This document shows positions 41,810-49,848 of a stretch of DNA of 64,000 nucleotides, one piece after another. Under the pieces are notes generated by a model. The model saw nothing but the letters and a program-made list of their open reading frames with translations. It was not told the origin of the DNA and did not search any database. Source of the DNA: an uncultured Candidatus Melainabacteria bacterium (lineage in GTDB: Bacteria > Cyanobacteriota > Vampirovibrionia > Gastranaerophilales > Gastranaerophilaceae). Location of the stretch: assembly GCA_934693165.1 (NCBI GenBank), contig CAKUUX010000007.1, forward strand, positions 1 through 64,000, read 5' to 3'. The position numbers and the translations under genes are program-made. Every line of letters begins with the position of its first letter. Positions within the stretch are counted from its first letter, which is position 1.

Positions 41810-43085
41810 CTTTTGCCACCCTTATCATACTATTTAATTTACTTATGCAACCTTCTTTTTCTAAATCTTCGATTGCTTTTAATACATCTTTTTCTTTGCA
41901 AAGTTCAGTGATAATAACGATTGTTGCTGTATTATCTTCAGATACACCTTTTTGCAACAAACTTGCTAAGCTTATGCCGTTTTCTGCAAATACAAGACCT
42001 AATTTACCAATAACACCAGCTTTGTTGCTAACTTTTACTGATAAATAATATTTGTTTGTTGTGTCTTTGATATTTACAACATTTGCCACAGAACCATGTT
42101 TGCATCTCATCATTGGTAAGATATAATCGGTTGTTCCAATTTCGTTAGAAAGTACAATTATGTCACCTGCAACAGAGCTTGCTGTAGGAAATTCGCCTGC
42201 CCCAGGACCTGACAAAGTAACTTGTCCGATTGGGAAACCATTTATTGTAACTGCGTTAGTAACAAAATCAATATGAGCAAGTGTTGTGTTTTTGCTTACA
42301 AACATTGGATGAACTCTAACGTCTGCATTTTCTTCATCAAGCATTTCGGCATGAGCAATAAGTTTGATTTTATAGCCTAATTCGTTCGCATAATCTATAT
42401 CTTCTGCTCTAACTTTGCTTATGCCCTCTCTGTAAACATCTTCAATTTTAATTCTTTTATTAAATGAAATTGTCGCTAAAGTTGCTAATTTATATGCAGC
42501 ATCAAAGCCCTCAACATCAGAAGTTGGGTCTGCTTCTGCATAACCAAGTTTTTGAGCCTCTTTTAGAACATCATCATAACTTGATTTATCAACATCCATT
42601 TTTGTTAAAATGTAGTTTGTTGTGCCATTTAAAATAGCTTCGATTTTATTAATTTTATTTGCTGCTAAAATTGTTTTAATAGGCATAATGATTGGAATAC
42701 CCCCAGCTATAGCGCCTTCATAAAGAATTACACGGTTGTTTTTAGCTGCAAGGTCAAATAATTCTTCACCATGTTTTGCTAATAATTCTTTGTTAGCTGT
42801 AACAACGTGTTTGCCGTTATTTATAGCTGTTTTAATTAATGTCATAGCAGGTTCAACTCCACCGATTAATTCAACAACAATTTGAATGCTTTCGTCGTTA
42901 ACAATTTCGTTGGCATCTAAAGTAAGAATACTTTTATCTAAACCTTCAATATTACGGTCTTTATTGATATCTCTAACTGCAATTTTTACAATTTCAATAT
43001 TGTCAAAACTTTGTAATGTCTTATACACACCACTTGCGACTGTGCCCAATCCAATTAAGCCTATTTTTATTTTATTCATAACCAC
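41799..43085 (-). CDS. hom: Homoserine dehydrogenase
   Basis: A 428-residue enzyme: Rossmann GLIGLGTVASGVYKTL at the N-terminus, the catalytic EGAIAGGIPII and NGTTNYIL block, YAEADPTSDVEGFDAAYKLA, and a C-terminal ACT domain (from about residue 350, KVSNKAGVIGKLGLVFAENGISL) for feedback control by threonine. It is the first gene of hom-thrC and has a leader containing an intrinsic terminator. Confidence 0.95.
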   Translation of the reverse strand: MVMNKIKIGLIGLGTVASGVYKTLQSFDNIEIVKIAVRDINKDRNIEGLDKSILTLDANEIVNDESIQIVVELIGGVEPAMTLIKTAINNGKHVVTANKELLAKHGEELFDLAAKNNRVILYEGAIAGGIPIIMPIKTILAANKINKIEAILNGTTNYILTKMDVDKSSYDDVLKEAQKLGYAEADPTSDVEGFDAAYKLATLATISFNKRIKIEDVYREGISKVRAEDIDYANELGYKIKLIAHAEMLDEENADVRVHPMFVSKNTTLAHIDFVTNAVTINGFPIGQVTLSGPGAGEFPTASSVAGDIIVLSNEIGTTDYILPMMRCKHGSVANVVNIKDTTNKYYLSVKVSNKAGVIGKLGLVFAENGISLASLLQKGVSEDNTATIVIITELCKEKDVLKAIEDLEKEGCISKLNSMIRVAKDDV

Positions 43086-43129
43086 CTACATCATTTGTAT
43101 TCTCTGTTAATGATACTATAATTTTGCGC

Positions 43130-43156
43130 AAAAAAAAACCCTTTTAAAAAAAGGGT
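43130..43156 (-). terminator. Intrinsic terminator upstream of hom (possible attenuator)
   Basis: On the minus strand ACCCTTTT, TTT loop, AAAAGGGT and nine T lie 45 nt before the hom ATG. No complete gene lies upstream on this strand, so the hairpin most simply ends the leader of the hom-thrC transcript. Confidence 0.65.
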
Positions 43157-43330
43157 CTGGAATTTTGTTTCGAATTCCTCGTGTGTAGAAGGTTAGTGTG
43201 TGTGTGGTAGGTTAGTGTGTGTGTTTAAAACCTTTGCTATTATCTAGACTATTAAACTATTAGCCTACAATAATAAAAATACATCCTCTCTGTTACTTGC
43301 CTCTTACTCCTATATAAAGTATTTTTGTTT
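43157..43330 (-). promoter_or_regulatory. Leader region of hom-thrC with repeated ACACACACTAACC motif
   Basis: A 16-nt motif occurs twice at 19-nt period (43190-43207 and 43209-43226). On the minus strand AAAGGTT can pair with a downstream AACCTT, and GGAATT with AATTCC just ahead of the terminator, giving alternative folds. No T-box motif is seen. A 10-codon ORF exists but is not Thr-rich. Regulatory function is inferred. Confidence 0.45.
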
Positions 43331-43416
43331 CTTCGAATTTCAGCATGTGTAATTTTTGTTACATTTGTTTACATAAGTATTTCTTTATGTGTTATAATCA
43401 AGAAAAAGAGGTTTTT

Positions 43417-43995
43417 ATGGCAATAAAAAAAGTATTAAGATATGGTGATCCTATCCTTAGAACTCCATCAAAAGAAGTTCACAAGGTATCAAAAAAGGTT
43501 CAAGAATTAGTAAATGACTTAATGGATACGATGTATGCACAAAACGGTGTTGGTTTAGCAGCTCCTCAAATTGGTGTTAACCAAAGAGTTTTTGTTGTTG
43601 ATGTTTCAACAGGTGACGAACCTTTAAATCCGATTGTATTTATTAATCCTAAAATTATTAAAAAATCTGGTGCTTGCAGAAGCCACGAAGGTTGTTTAAG
43701 TTTTCCAGAAGCTTTTACTGATGTAAAAAGATATGCAAATGTTATGATTAAAGCTATGGATAGAAAAGGTAAATCTTTTGTTTTAGAAGCAAAAGACGGC
43801 ACACTTCTTGCAAGATGTATTCAGCACGAATTTGATCATCTTGATGGAATTTTATTTATTGACCATTCAATGAATAGATTTGAAGCAGATGCTGTTTTAG
43901 AAGAACACAATCTTCCACCTGTAGAAGAAGATAAACTTCTTGATGAAAAAGAATTAGAGGAACAAATTAATAATGCAGAATCAGAAGAAAATTAG
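43417..43995 (+). CDS. def: Peptide deformylase
   Basis: A 192-residue deformylase with its three motifs: GVGLAAPQIG, HEGCLSFPE and IQHEFDHLDG. It removes the N-formyl group from new proteins. I start at the ATG at 43417 because AGAGG sits 6 nt upstream and the family begins here; an in-frame ATG at 43345 would add 24 odd residues and cover the -10 box (TATAAT, 43393-43398). It overlaps fmt by 23 nt. Confidence 0.94.
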   Translation: MAIKKVLRYGDPILRTPSKEVHKVSKKVQELVNDLMDTMYAQNGVGLAAPQIGVNQRVFVVDVSTGDEPLNPIVFINPKIIKKSGACRSHEGCLSFPEAFTDVKRYANVMIKAMDRKGKSFVLEAKDGTLLARCIQHEFDHLDGILFIDHSMNRFEADAVLEEHNLPPVEEDKLLDEKELEEQINNAESEEN

Positions 43996-44899
43996 TTTAG
44001 TATATTTTGGAACACCACAAATTGCTGTAAAATCTTTGGAATATTTTATCAATTCAGAAGATTTTGAAGTCCTTGGCGTTGTAACTCAACCTGATAGACC
44101 AAAAGGAAGAGGTCATAAGTTGACACCTTCCCCAGTTAAGGAAGTTGCACTAGAACATAATATTCCTGTGTTTCAACCAATTTCAATCAGAAAAGAACCT
44201 GAAATACAAGAAGAAATTAAAAAACTAAATCCTGATTTCTTTGTAACATTTGCATTTGGTCAAATTTTATCAGAGGAAGTTTTGGATATTCCAAAATTTG
44301 AAACAATCAATCTTCACGCATCGTTGCTTCCTCGTTATAGAGGTGCAAACCCTATTCAACGAGCTATTATCAATGGTGATGAAGAAACTGGTATTTGTAC
44401 AATGATTACAGAATTAGGGCTTGATTGTGGTGATATTTGTATAAAGCATCCTATCAAACTTACAGATGATATGAATTGTGAAGATTTGGCTGTAGAAATT
44501 TCTGATTCTTCACCAGAATTATTAGACAAAACTCTAAAAGGGCTTTATAATGGTTCTCTAAAACCTGTAAAACAACCTGAAGACGGTGTTTGCATTGCTA
44601 AAAAAATTACAAAAGAAGAATGTAAAATTGATTGGTCAAAACCTGCAAAAGAAATTCATAACTTGATTAGAGGTGTTTATAACTCACCTTGTGCATATTT
44701 TGAACATCAAGGTAAACTTATAAAAGTTTTAGATAGTAAAGTAATTGACAAATCTGCAAAAGCAGGCGAATTTATTGATGCAAATAAAAATGGCTTAGAA
44801 ATTGCTTGTGGTGAAAATGCTTTGTTGATAAGTAAAGTTAAACCAGAAGGAAAAGGCGTTATGTCAGCAGCAGATTGGTATAGAGGTTTAAAGAAATAA
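43973..44899 (+). CDS. fmt: Methionyl-tRNA formyltransferase
   Basis: A 308-residue Fmt. The N-terminal motifs are VYFGTPQIAVKSLEYF and VVTQPDRPKGRGHKLTPSPVK; the catalytic core has INLHASLLPRYRGANPIQRAIINGD and TELGLDCGD. It formylates initiator Met-tRNA, the counterpart of the overlapping def gene. Its stop overlaps the next start (TAATG). Confidence 0.95.
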   Translation: MQNQKKISLVYFGTPQIAVKSLEYFINSEDFEVLGVVTQPDRPKGRGHKLTPSPVKEVALEHNIPVFQPISIRKEPEIQEEIKKLNPDFFVTFAFGQILSEEVLDIPKFETINLHASLLPRYRGANPIQRAIINGDEETGICTMITELGLDCGDICIKHPIKLTDDMNCEDLAVEISDSSPELLDKTLKGLYNGSLKPVKQPEDGVCIAKKITKEECKIDWSKPAKEIHNLIRGVYNSPCAYFEHQGKLIKVLDSKVIDKSAKAGEFIDANKNGLEIACGENALLISKVKPEGKGVMSAADWYRGLKK

Positions 44900-45249
44900 T
44901 GACTACAAAAGGTATAAGAGGTGCGATTACAGTTGAAGCAAATACAGAAGAGGCTTTAAAAGAGGCTACTTTAGAACTTTTAAAAGAATTATCTTTTAAA
45001 AACAAATTAGAACCTTCAATTATTTCTCACGCAATTTTTACTCTTACTGATGACTTGAATGCTGCGTTTCCTGCAAAATTTGCACGTAAAGATTTTGGAT
45101 GGGATAATGTTGCTATGATGTGTTATCACGAACTTGATGTACCAAATTCATTAAAAATGTGCTTGAGAGTTCTTGTTGTGGTTAATGTTAATGAAGATTT
45201 TGTCCCAGAATTTGTTTACTTAAAAGGTGCAAGTCACTTAAGAGGTTAA
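44899..45249 (+). CDS. aroH: Chorismate mutase, AroH type
   Basis: A 116-residue monofunctional chorismate mutase converting chorismate to prephenate for Phe/Tyr. It aligns along its length with the B. subtilis AroH pattern: RGIRGAITVEANTEE, LNAAFPAKFARKDFGW, CYHELDVPNSLKMCLRVL and VYLKGASHLR. Its start overlaps the fmt stop by one base; the next gene begins 2 nt on. Confidence 0.9.
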   Translation: MTTKGIRGAITVEANTEEALKEATLELLKELSFKNKLEPSIISHAIFTLTDDLNAAFPAKFARKDFGWDNVAMMCYHELDVPNSLKMCLRVLVVVNVNEDFVPEFVYLKGASHLRG

Positions 45250-45250
45250 A

Positions 45251-46831
45251 ATGATTACATTTGATTACCTAGCCTTAAAAGCTTTTTTTGAAGAAAATAA
45301 AGAGTTTTTTGAAAATTCACGTATTCAAAAAATTCAGTCACCTTCAAGAAAAGATTTGATATTTTATTTGCGTGGCTTGGGTGAAACAAGAAAATTTTAT
45401 ATAAACATTAACCCACAATTTTATCATATTTGTTTTAAATCAAAAGAAAATGAAGCAAAACTAAATCTTGAAATACCAAAACAACCGACAATGTTTTGTA
45501 TGTTGTTACGTAAATACATTGAAAACGGTAAAATTGCAAAAGTTAATGTTCCAGAATATGAACGTATTTTTGAAATATTTATTGAATCTTATAACGAATT
45601 AGGTGACAAGATTTATTTATGCCTTGCTGTAGAACTTATGGGCAAATATTCAAACATTGTTCTTTATAATCACGATTCAAATATGATAATTGGATGTTGT
45701 CATAATGTTGGTGAAGAAAAGAGCCGTGCACGTGAAATGGCAGGACTTTTACCTTATGTATATCCACCAAAACAATTTAAGACTGATATTTTGAATTATA
45801 ATGGTGAAATTGAAAATCTAAATGAAAATTTTTATGGTATTTCAAAAGCTTTTGAAGAACAAGTTAAGGGGTATTCTTTACCTGAAATCCAAGATTTTGT
45901 GAGCTTAAAAAATCTTACTCCAGCTGTGAGTGGAGATATGAATGAATATTCTTTGTATTCAAAACTTATTAAAAATCCTATTTTGAAATCTTCCGTAAAT
46001 GAGATGATTGATGATTATTTTACATATCATCAATTGAAAATTTTAACAAAATCAATGAAACACAATCTTTATTCTACTGTTTATCCAAAATATAAAAAAC
46101 AAGTTGGAACACTAGAAAAGATTGAAAAACAATTGAAGAAAGAAGAAAAATCAAAGACTTATAGACTTTATGGGGATTTACTTATGGCAAATCTTCATAA
46201 TTTAACTGATTATTCAAAATCTGCAAAACTTCTTGATTGGAATACAAACGAGGAGGTAGAAATTCCTCTTGTTGAAACAAAATCTATAAAGGATAATGCG
46301 AATAAATTTTATAAACTTTATAATAAGTCAAAAAATTCTTCGTTAAAACTTCAAGAATTAAAAGAAAAAACTTTAGCCGACGTGAAATATCTTGAAGAAA
46401 TTTTATTTTCTATAGAAGAAGCTGAGTCTATGGATCTTTTGAAAGATATTTCAGAAGAAATCAAAGAAGAAAAAACTCCAAAACAAGAGAGTGTAATTTT
46501 GGAAGAAAAATTTAAAGGATATAGAATTTTAATCGGAAGAAGTAATAAACAAAATGATTTAATAGTTTCAAAATTGTCTGACAAAGATGACTTGTGGTTT
46601 CATACAAAGGATTGCGCAGGCTCTCATGTTTTGCTAAAAAATCCTTTGAAAAAAGAAATAGAAGACGAAGTTGTTTTACATTGTGCAAAACTTGCCAAAC
46701 AGTATTCTAAGGCAAAATTGACTTCAAAAGCAGGAGTTATTTATACATTTAGAAAAAACCTTAAAAAACCTCCTGCATCAAATTTGGGTTATGTTACGTA
46801 CAAAAACGAAACCGAAATTTTGGTCGATTAA
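45251..46831 (+). CDS. rqcH: NFACT-family ribosome quality control factor (RqcH/FbpA-like)
   Basis: A 526-residue NFACT protein. The N-terminal NFACT-N domain begins MITFDYLALKAFFEE, a central coiled-coil spans about 280-410, and the NFACT-R domain has DDLWFHTKDCAGSHVLLKN and the RKNLKKPPASNLGYVTYK ending. Bacterial RqcH binds stalled 50S subunits and adds alanine tails; older annotation calls it fibronectin-binding protein. It closes the def-fmt-aroH-rqcH cluster, all linked to translation except aroH. Confidence 0.9.
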   Translation: MITFDYLALKAFFEENKEFFENSRIQKIQSPSRKDLIFYLRGLGETRKFYININPQFYHICFKSKENEAKLNLEIPKQPTMFCMLLRKYIENGKIAKVNVPEYERIFEIFIESYNELGDKIYLCLAVELMGKYSNIVLYNHDSNMIIGCCHNVGEEKSRAREMAGLLPYVYPPKQFKTDILNYNGEIENLNENFYGISKAFEEQVKGYSLPEIQDFVSLKNLTPAVSGDMNEYSLYSKLIKNPILKSSVNEMIDDYFTYHQLKILTKSMKHNLYSTVYPKYKKQVGTLEKIEKQLKKEEKSKTYRLYGDLLMANLHNLTDYSKSAKLLDWNTNEEVEIPLVETKSIKDNANKFYKLYNKSKNSSLKLQELKEKTLADVKYLEEILFSIEEAESMDLLKDISEEIKEEKTPKQESVILEEKFKGYRILIGRSNKQNDLIVSKLSDKDDLWFHTKDCAGSHVLLKNPLKKEIEDEVVLHCAKLAKQYSKAKLTSKAGVIYTFRKNLKKPPASNLGYVTYKNETEILVD

Positions 46832-46890
46832 TTTACGGTAATATTTTTTGACTACTATTAATCAGACACCATTAATTGCGTTGCAGTTGA

Positions 46891-47021
46891 TATAAGACCC
46901 TCACCCTAACCCTGCTTGCTTCTTGCCGTTAAACGAGTCTACGTGTTTTGCTTCGCAAAAGCACTTCGCTCTCTGGCAACAATCCACTCTCCCACAAGTG
47001 GGCGAGGGGAAATGTCTTATA
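46891..47021 (+). repeat. 131-bp element with terminal inverted repeats
   Basis: Starts TATAAGAC and ends GTCTTATA (perfect 8-bp inverted ends); just inside, CCCTCACCC faces GGGCGAGGGG. An internal hairpin TTTTGCTTCGCAAAA is also present. It is clearly richer in GC than its surroundings. It has the look of a MITE-like or palindromic dispersed repeat and creates a false N-terminal extension to the next gene. Confidence 0.7.
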
Positions 47022-47086
47022 TTTCTATTTTATACTCACAAATTCTTGCGTTTATGATAAAATTAACTCAACAAGAGAGAAAATTT

Positions 47087-48022
47087 ATGGCAAAGCAAAA
47101 ATTTAAAGCATTTGATATATTTTATTCAACACTAAACTTATATATGAAACACGTAAGAGCGTTCTTTTCATACCTTACTTTTCCTATCATAGGTCAAGTT
47201 GCAGGTATGGTTATTACGTTTGTCTTAAATTATCATTTTATCGTTAATTTAGACGTTATTCAACAATACATCCCCCTATACAACAATCCTATAGCGATTT
47301 TAGTTACTGCAATTCTTTTAATGCTCCCTGGGTTAATTCTTATGCTTAGAGCGTTTTGGGAGTATCTTGTTGCGTATGGGGCAATAAATTCTATGGCTGA
47401 TAATATGACAAAATCAGGTAAGCTTTATGATTTTGAAGCTCATACTCTTGTTATTAATCATAGAAAGTTCGCATTTGCAGGTTTATGGATAATTTATAGT
47501 ATATTCATTTTCTTTTCAAGTTGTCCGTTGCTTTGGATTGCAAGTGGTTTGATTTTTGTATTTTTCGCCCTTGTGTTCCAAGTTTTTACTCTTGAGCCTG
47601 AAAAAAATATTTTTATGTGTTTTCACAAAAGTTTTATCCTTGTTAAGCAAAAATATTTTGAAACATTAGTAGTTTTACTTTTGGTTTCAACTCTTACTTA
47701 TTTTATTATTCCTGAAATAATTAGATTAATTTGTTCTCTAACAGGTGTTGTTACTTTATTCTCAAATTTAATTCAAAATATTGTTGCTCTTCATACTCAA
47801 ATGTATTTGGATAAGTTCAATGAGCTTTTGACAACCCTAAATCAAGCTCCTTTATCAATTTTAGATTTATCAAAAATTATTGTACTTGCCGTGATAGGTT
47901 GGATAGTATCAGCGTATCTTCTTCCAATTAGAAGTTTAGCTTGTTATCTAATGTACAAAGATTTAAACAAAAAATATTTAGCAAAATTTAAGAAGAAAAG
48001 TAAATTAGATGTTCAGATGTAA
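47087..48022 (+). CDS. Multi-pass membrane protein of unknown function
   Basis: A 311-residue protein with about six hydrophobic segments and short charged ends. No motif I recognise; the layout resembles generic DUF membrane proteins. I start at the ATG at 47087, which has AGAGAGA 6 nt upstream; the longer in-frame reading runs back into the 131-bp repeat and is not credible. It overlaps the zinc-ribbon gene by 14 nt. Confidence 0.65.
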   Translation: MAKQKFKAFDIFYSTLNLYMKHVRAFFSYLTFPIIGQVAGMVITFVLNYHFIVNLDVIQQYIPLYNNPIAILVTAILLMLPGLILMLRAFWEYLVAYGAINSMADNMTKSGKLYDFEAHTLVINHRKFAFAGLWIIYSIFIFFSSCPLLWIASGLIFVFFALVFQVFTLEPEKNIFMCFHKSFILVKQKYFETLVVLLLVSTLTYFIIPEIIRLICSLTGVVTLFSNLIQNIVALHTQMYLDKFNELLTTLNQAPLSILDLSKIIVLAVIGWIVSAYLLPIRSLACYLMYKDLNKKYLAKFKKKSKLDVQM

Positions 48023-48224
48023 AAATTGTAATCACGTTGATAAATTTGAGTTAATGTTTTCAAAAAATTATGACAAAGAAAAAACATATTCTATGTTTTA
48101 CAACGAAGACAATAAAATAGAAATAACAGTGGGTGATTATACATTCATTCCAGATTTAACTTTTATGAATGAACACGCTGTTTGCAAATACTGTGGTCAA
48201 ATATATACATGGGAAAAGGAATAA
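48009..48224 (+). CDS. Small zinc-ribbon protein
   Basis: A 71-residue protein with two zinc-binding pairs: CKNC at residues 4-7 and CKYC near the C-terminus (about 59-62). Function unknown. It overlaps the membrane protein gene by 14 nt and lies 3 nt before rph, so the three are probably one transcript. Confidence 0.6.
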   Translation: MFRCKNCNHVDKFELMFSKNYDKEKTYSMFYNEDNKIEITVGDYTFIPDLTFMNEHAVCKYCGQIYTWEKE

Positions 48225-48227
48225 ATT

Positions 48228-48920
48228 ATGAGAAAAAACAGAAAAAACAATGAATTGAGAGAGGTTAAATTTACTCACAATTATACTAAAAACGCGCTAG
48301 GTTCAGTTTTAGTTGAATTTGGCGATACTAAAGTTATTACAACTGCATCAGTTGAAGTTGGTAAACCAAAATGGATGGATAAAGAAGATAAAAGAGGTTG
48401 GGTAACTGCCGAATACTCTCTTCTTCCTGCATCAACAAATACTAGAGTCGCTAGAGAACGTTCAAAGGTTTCTGGCAGAACTCACGAAATCCAAAGATTA
48501 ATTGGTAGAAGTTTAAGAGCTTGTGTAGATTTAGAAAAAATGACTGATGTTACAATAACAATTGATGCTGATGTTATTCAAGCAGATGGTGGCACAAGAT
48601 GTGCAAGTATTTGTGGTGGTTTTGTCGCTATGCAAGACGCTATTAAAAAACTTTTAGAAAACGGTACGCTTCAAGAAAATCCAATCAAAGAACCTCTAGC
48701 AGCAGTTTCAGCAGGGATTGTTGATGGCGAAATTAGATTAGACCTTGAATACGAAGAAGATTCTCACGCAGATGTTGATTCCAATATTGTACTTACAAAA
48801 AGTGGTAACATAGTTGAATTCCAAACAACTGCTGAAGGTCATACTTTGACAAAACAACAAATGGATGAAATATTTAATCTTGCTCAAGAAGGTATTAATA
48901 AAATTATTTCATTGTATTAA
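48228..48920 (+). CDS. rph: Ribonuclease PH
   Basis: A 230-residue phosphorolytic exonuclease that trims tRNA 3' ends. It shows the family's N-terminal FTHNYTKNALGSVLVEFGDTKVI, the RGWVTAEYSLLPASTNTRVARE block and IQRLIGRSLRACVDLEKM, then ITIDADVIQADGGTRCASICGG. Length is standard. Followed by a strong terminator. Confidence 0.95.
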   Translation: MRKNRKNNELREVKFTHNYTKNALGSVLVEFGDTKVITTASVEVGKPKWMDKEDKRGWVTAEYSLLPASTNTRVARERSKVSGRTHEIQRLIGRSLRACVDLEKMTDVTITIDADVIQADGGTRCASICGGFVAMQDAIKKLLENGTLQENPIKEPLAAVSAGIVDGEIRLDLEYEEDSHADVDSNIVLTKSGNIVEFQTTAEGHTLTKQQMDEIFNLAQEGINKIISLY

Positions 48921-48943
48921 TTGGTTTTGAACTTTAGAAGGTA

Positions 48944-48980
48944 AAAAGGCGATTTTGATAAAATCAAAATCGCCTTTTTA
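48944..48980 (+). terminator. Terminator of rph
   Basis: AAAAAGGCGATTTTGAT, AAA loop, then the exact complement ending TTTTT: a 17-bp perfect stem. A second hairpin (48987-49013, GTGGGCTTTGCC/GGCAAAGCCCAC) follows at once. Confidence 0.85.
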
Positions 48981-49033
48981 TTTGAGTGGGCTTTGCCTTT
49001 GGCAAAGCCCACATTCTTTTTATCAAAAATAAA

Positions 49034-49053
49034 AGCCGAGCTTTTGCTCGGCT
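49034..49053 (-). terminator. Terminator of the hypothetical gene at 49095-49472
   Basis: AGCCGAGC, 4-nt loop, GCTCGGCT, followed on the minus strand by TTTTATTTTT. Confidence 0.75.
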
Positions 49054-49094
49054 AAGATTGGAGTAAATGTGAATTTATGACTATATATATTGGC

Positions 49095-49472
49095 TTACGT
49101 CAATAATTGTAGTGTTAAAGTATTCATAGCGTCGTCAGATAAGATGTCACCAAATTCGTTTCTAATAATATTCAATGTTTTGTTGAATAAGCTGTTAAAT
49201 TGATTTACTGTTCGTTGGATTCTGTCTTGACTTTCGCTTGAAACGTATTTAGATACTTTAACGTCTTTTGATGGTTTTACTTGGGCGTATGATGAAGACA
49301 TGTATTGGAAGATTTCATCTGCACTTACTTGTCTTTTTGGTTCTGTTAGAGACATATTCTCTTTAAGGTTTGTTGAATTTTTGCTGTCGGCTGTGTTTTC
49401 ATCTTTCTTGTTTGTTTTGATGCCACCATAAATTCCTTGAGAATAGCTCATAATTGGGTTGATAAATGTCAT
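49095..49472 (-). CDS. Hypothetical protein
   Basis: A 125-residue protein, hydrophilic, with a Tyr/Gly-rich start (MTFINPIMSYSQGIYGG), a Lys/Asn-rich middle and a helical C-terminus (about 80-125, QDRIQRTVNQFNSLFNKTLNIIRNEF). No signal peptide or known domain. An AGGAGA ribosome site precedes the ATG and its own terminator follows, so it is a real single gene. Confidence 0.6.
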   Translation of the reverse strand: MTFINPIMSYSQGIYGGIKTNKKDENTADSKNSTNLKENMSLTEPKRQVSADEIFQYMSSSYAQVKPSKDVKVSKYVSSESQDRIQRTVNQFNSLFNKTLNIIRNEFGDILSDDAMNTLTLQLLT

Positions 49473-49848
49473 AAACTCTTTTCTCCTTTGTTAAACTCCG
49501 TTACACATTCTTTTTAATAATCATTTTTTGAAAGTCAAAATTCTTGTTTTATCTTTGTAATATTTCTTAATAATTGATAAAGATTTTAGCAATTTTTTAT
49601 AAAAAAAATATTTTATATGAGAACAGGGAAACATGAATATAATTGCGTTTGCTTAATAAAAGTACACAAATATGTTACTTTTTTGTAAACTTTTGTAAAA
49701 TTTACTTTTTTGTTCATGTCTAAGCTATTACAGGGTTGTAACCCCTTTTAAACCATGATGTGGCAAGGGTTTTGCTGAAATCGACCTCCATAAAAATACT
49801 TTATATATATGTGTAATGTAGAATGTATTTAGTTACGTGGAGTAAAAT
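49473..49848. other. Divergent intergenic region, no gene seen
   Basis: Very AT-rich promoter region between two divergent hypothetical genes. The only structured part is GGGTTGTAACCCC near 49733-49746, which could pair alternatively with GGGTT about 30 nt on. A tiny 23-codon ORF is not convincing. Confidence 0.4.

Noticed and set aside
43190..43226. GT-rich double repeat as a CRISPR or microsatellite
   Set aside because: Only two units, no spacers of constant size and no cas genes; better explained as part of the hom leader.
43345..43416. 24-residue N-terminal extension of peptide deformylase
   Set aside because: It spans the -10 box and ribosome site of the gene, and the family starts at the later ATG.
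46916..47086. N-terminal 57-residue extension of the membrane protein
   Set aside because: It runs through the 131-bp repeat element; a good ribosome site precedes the ATG at 47087.
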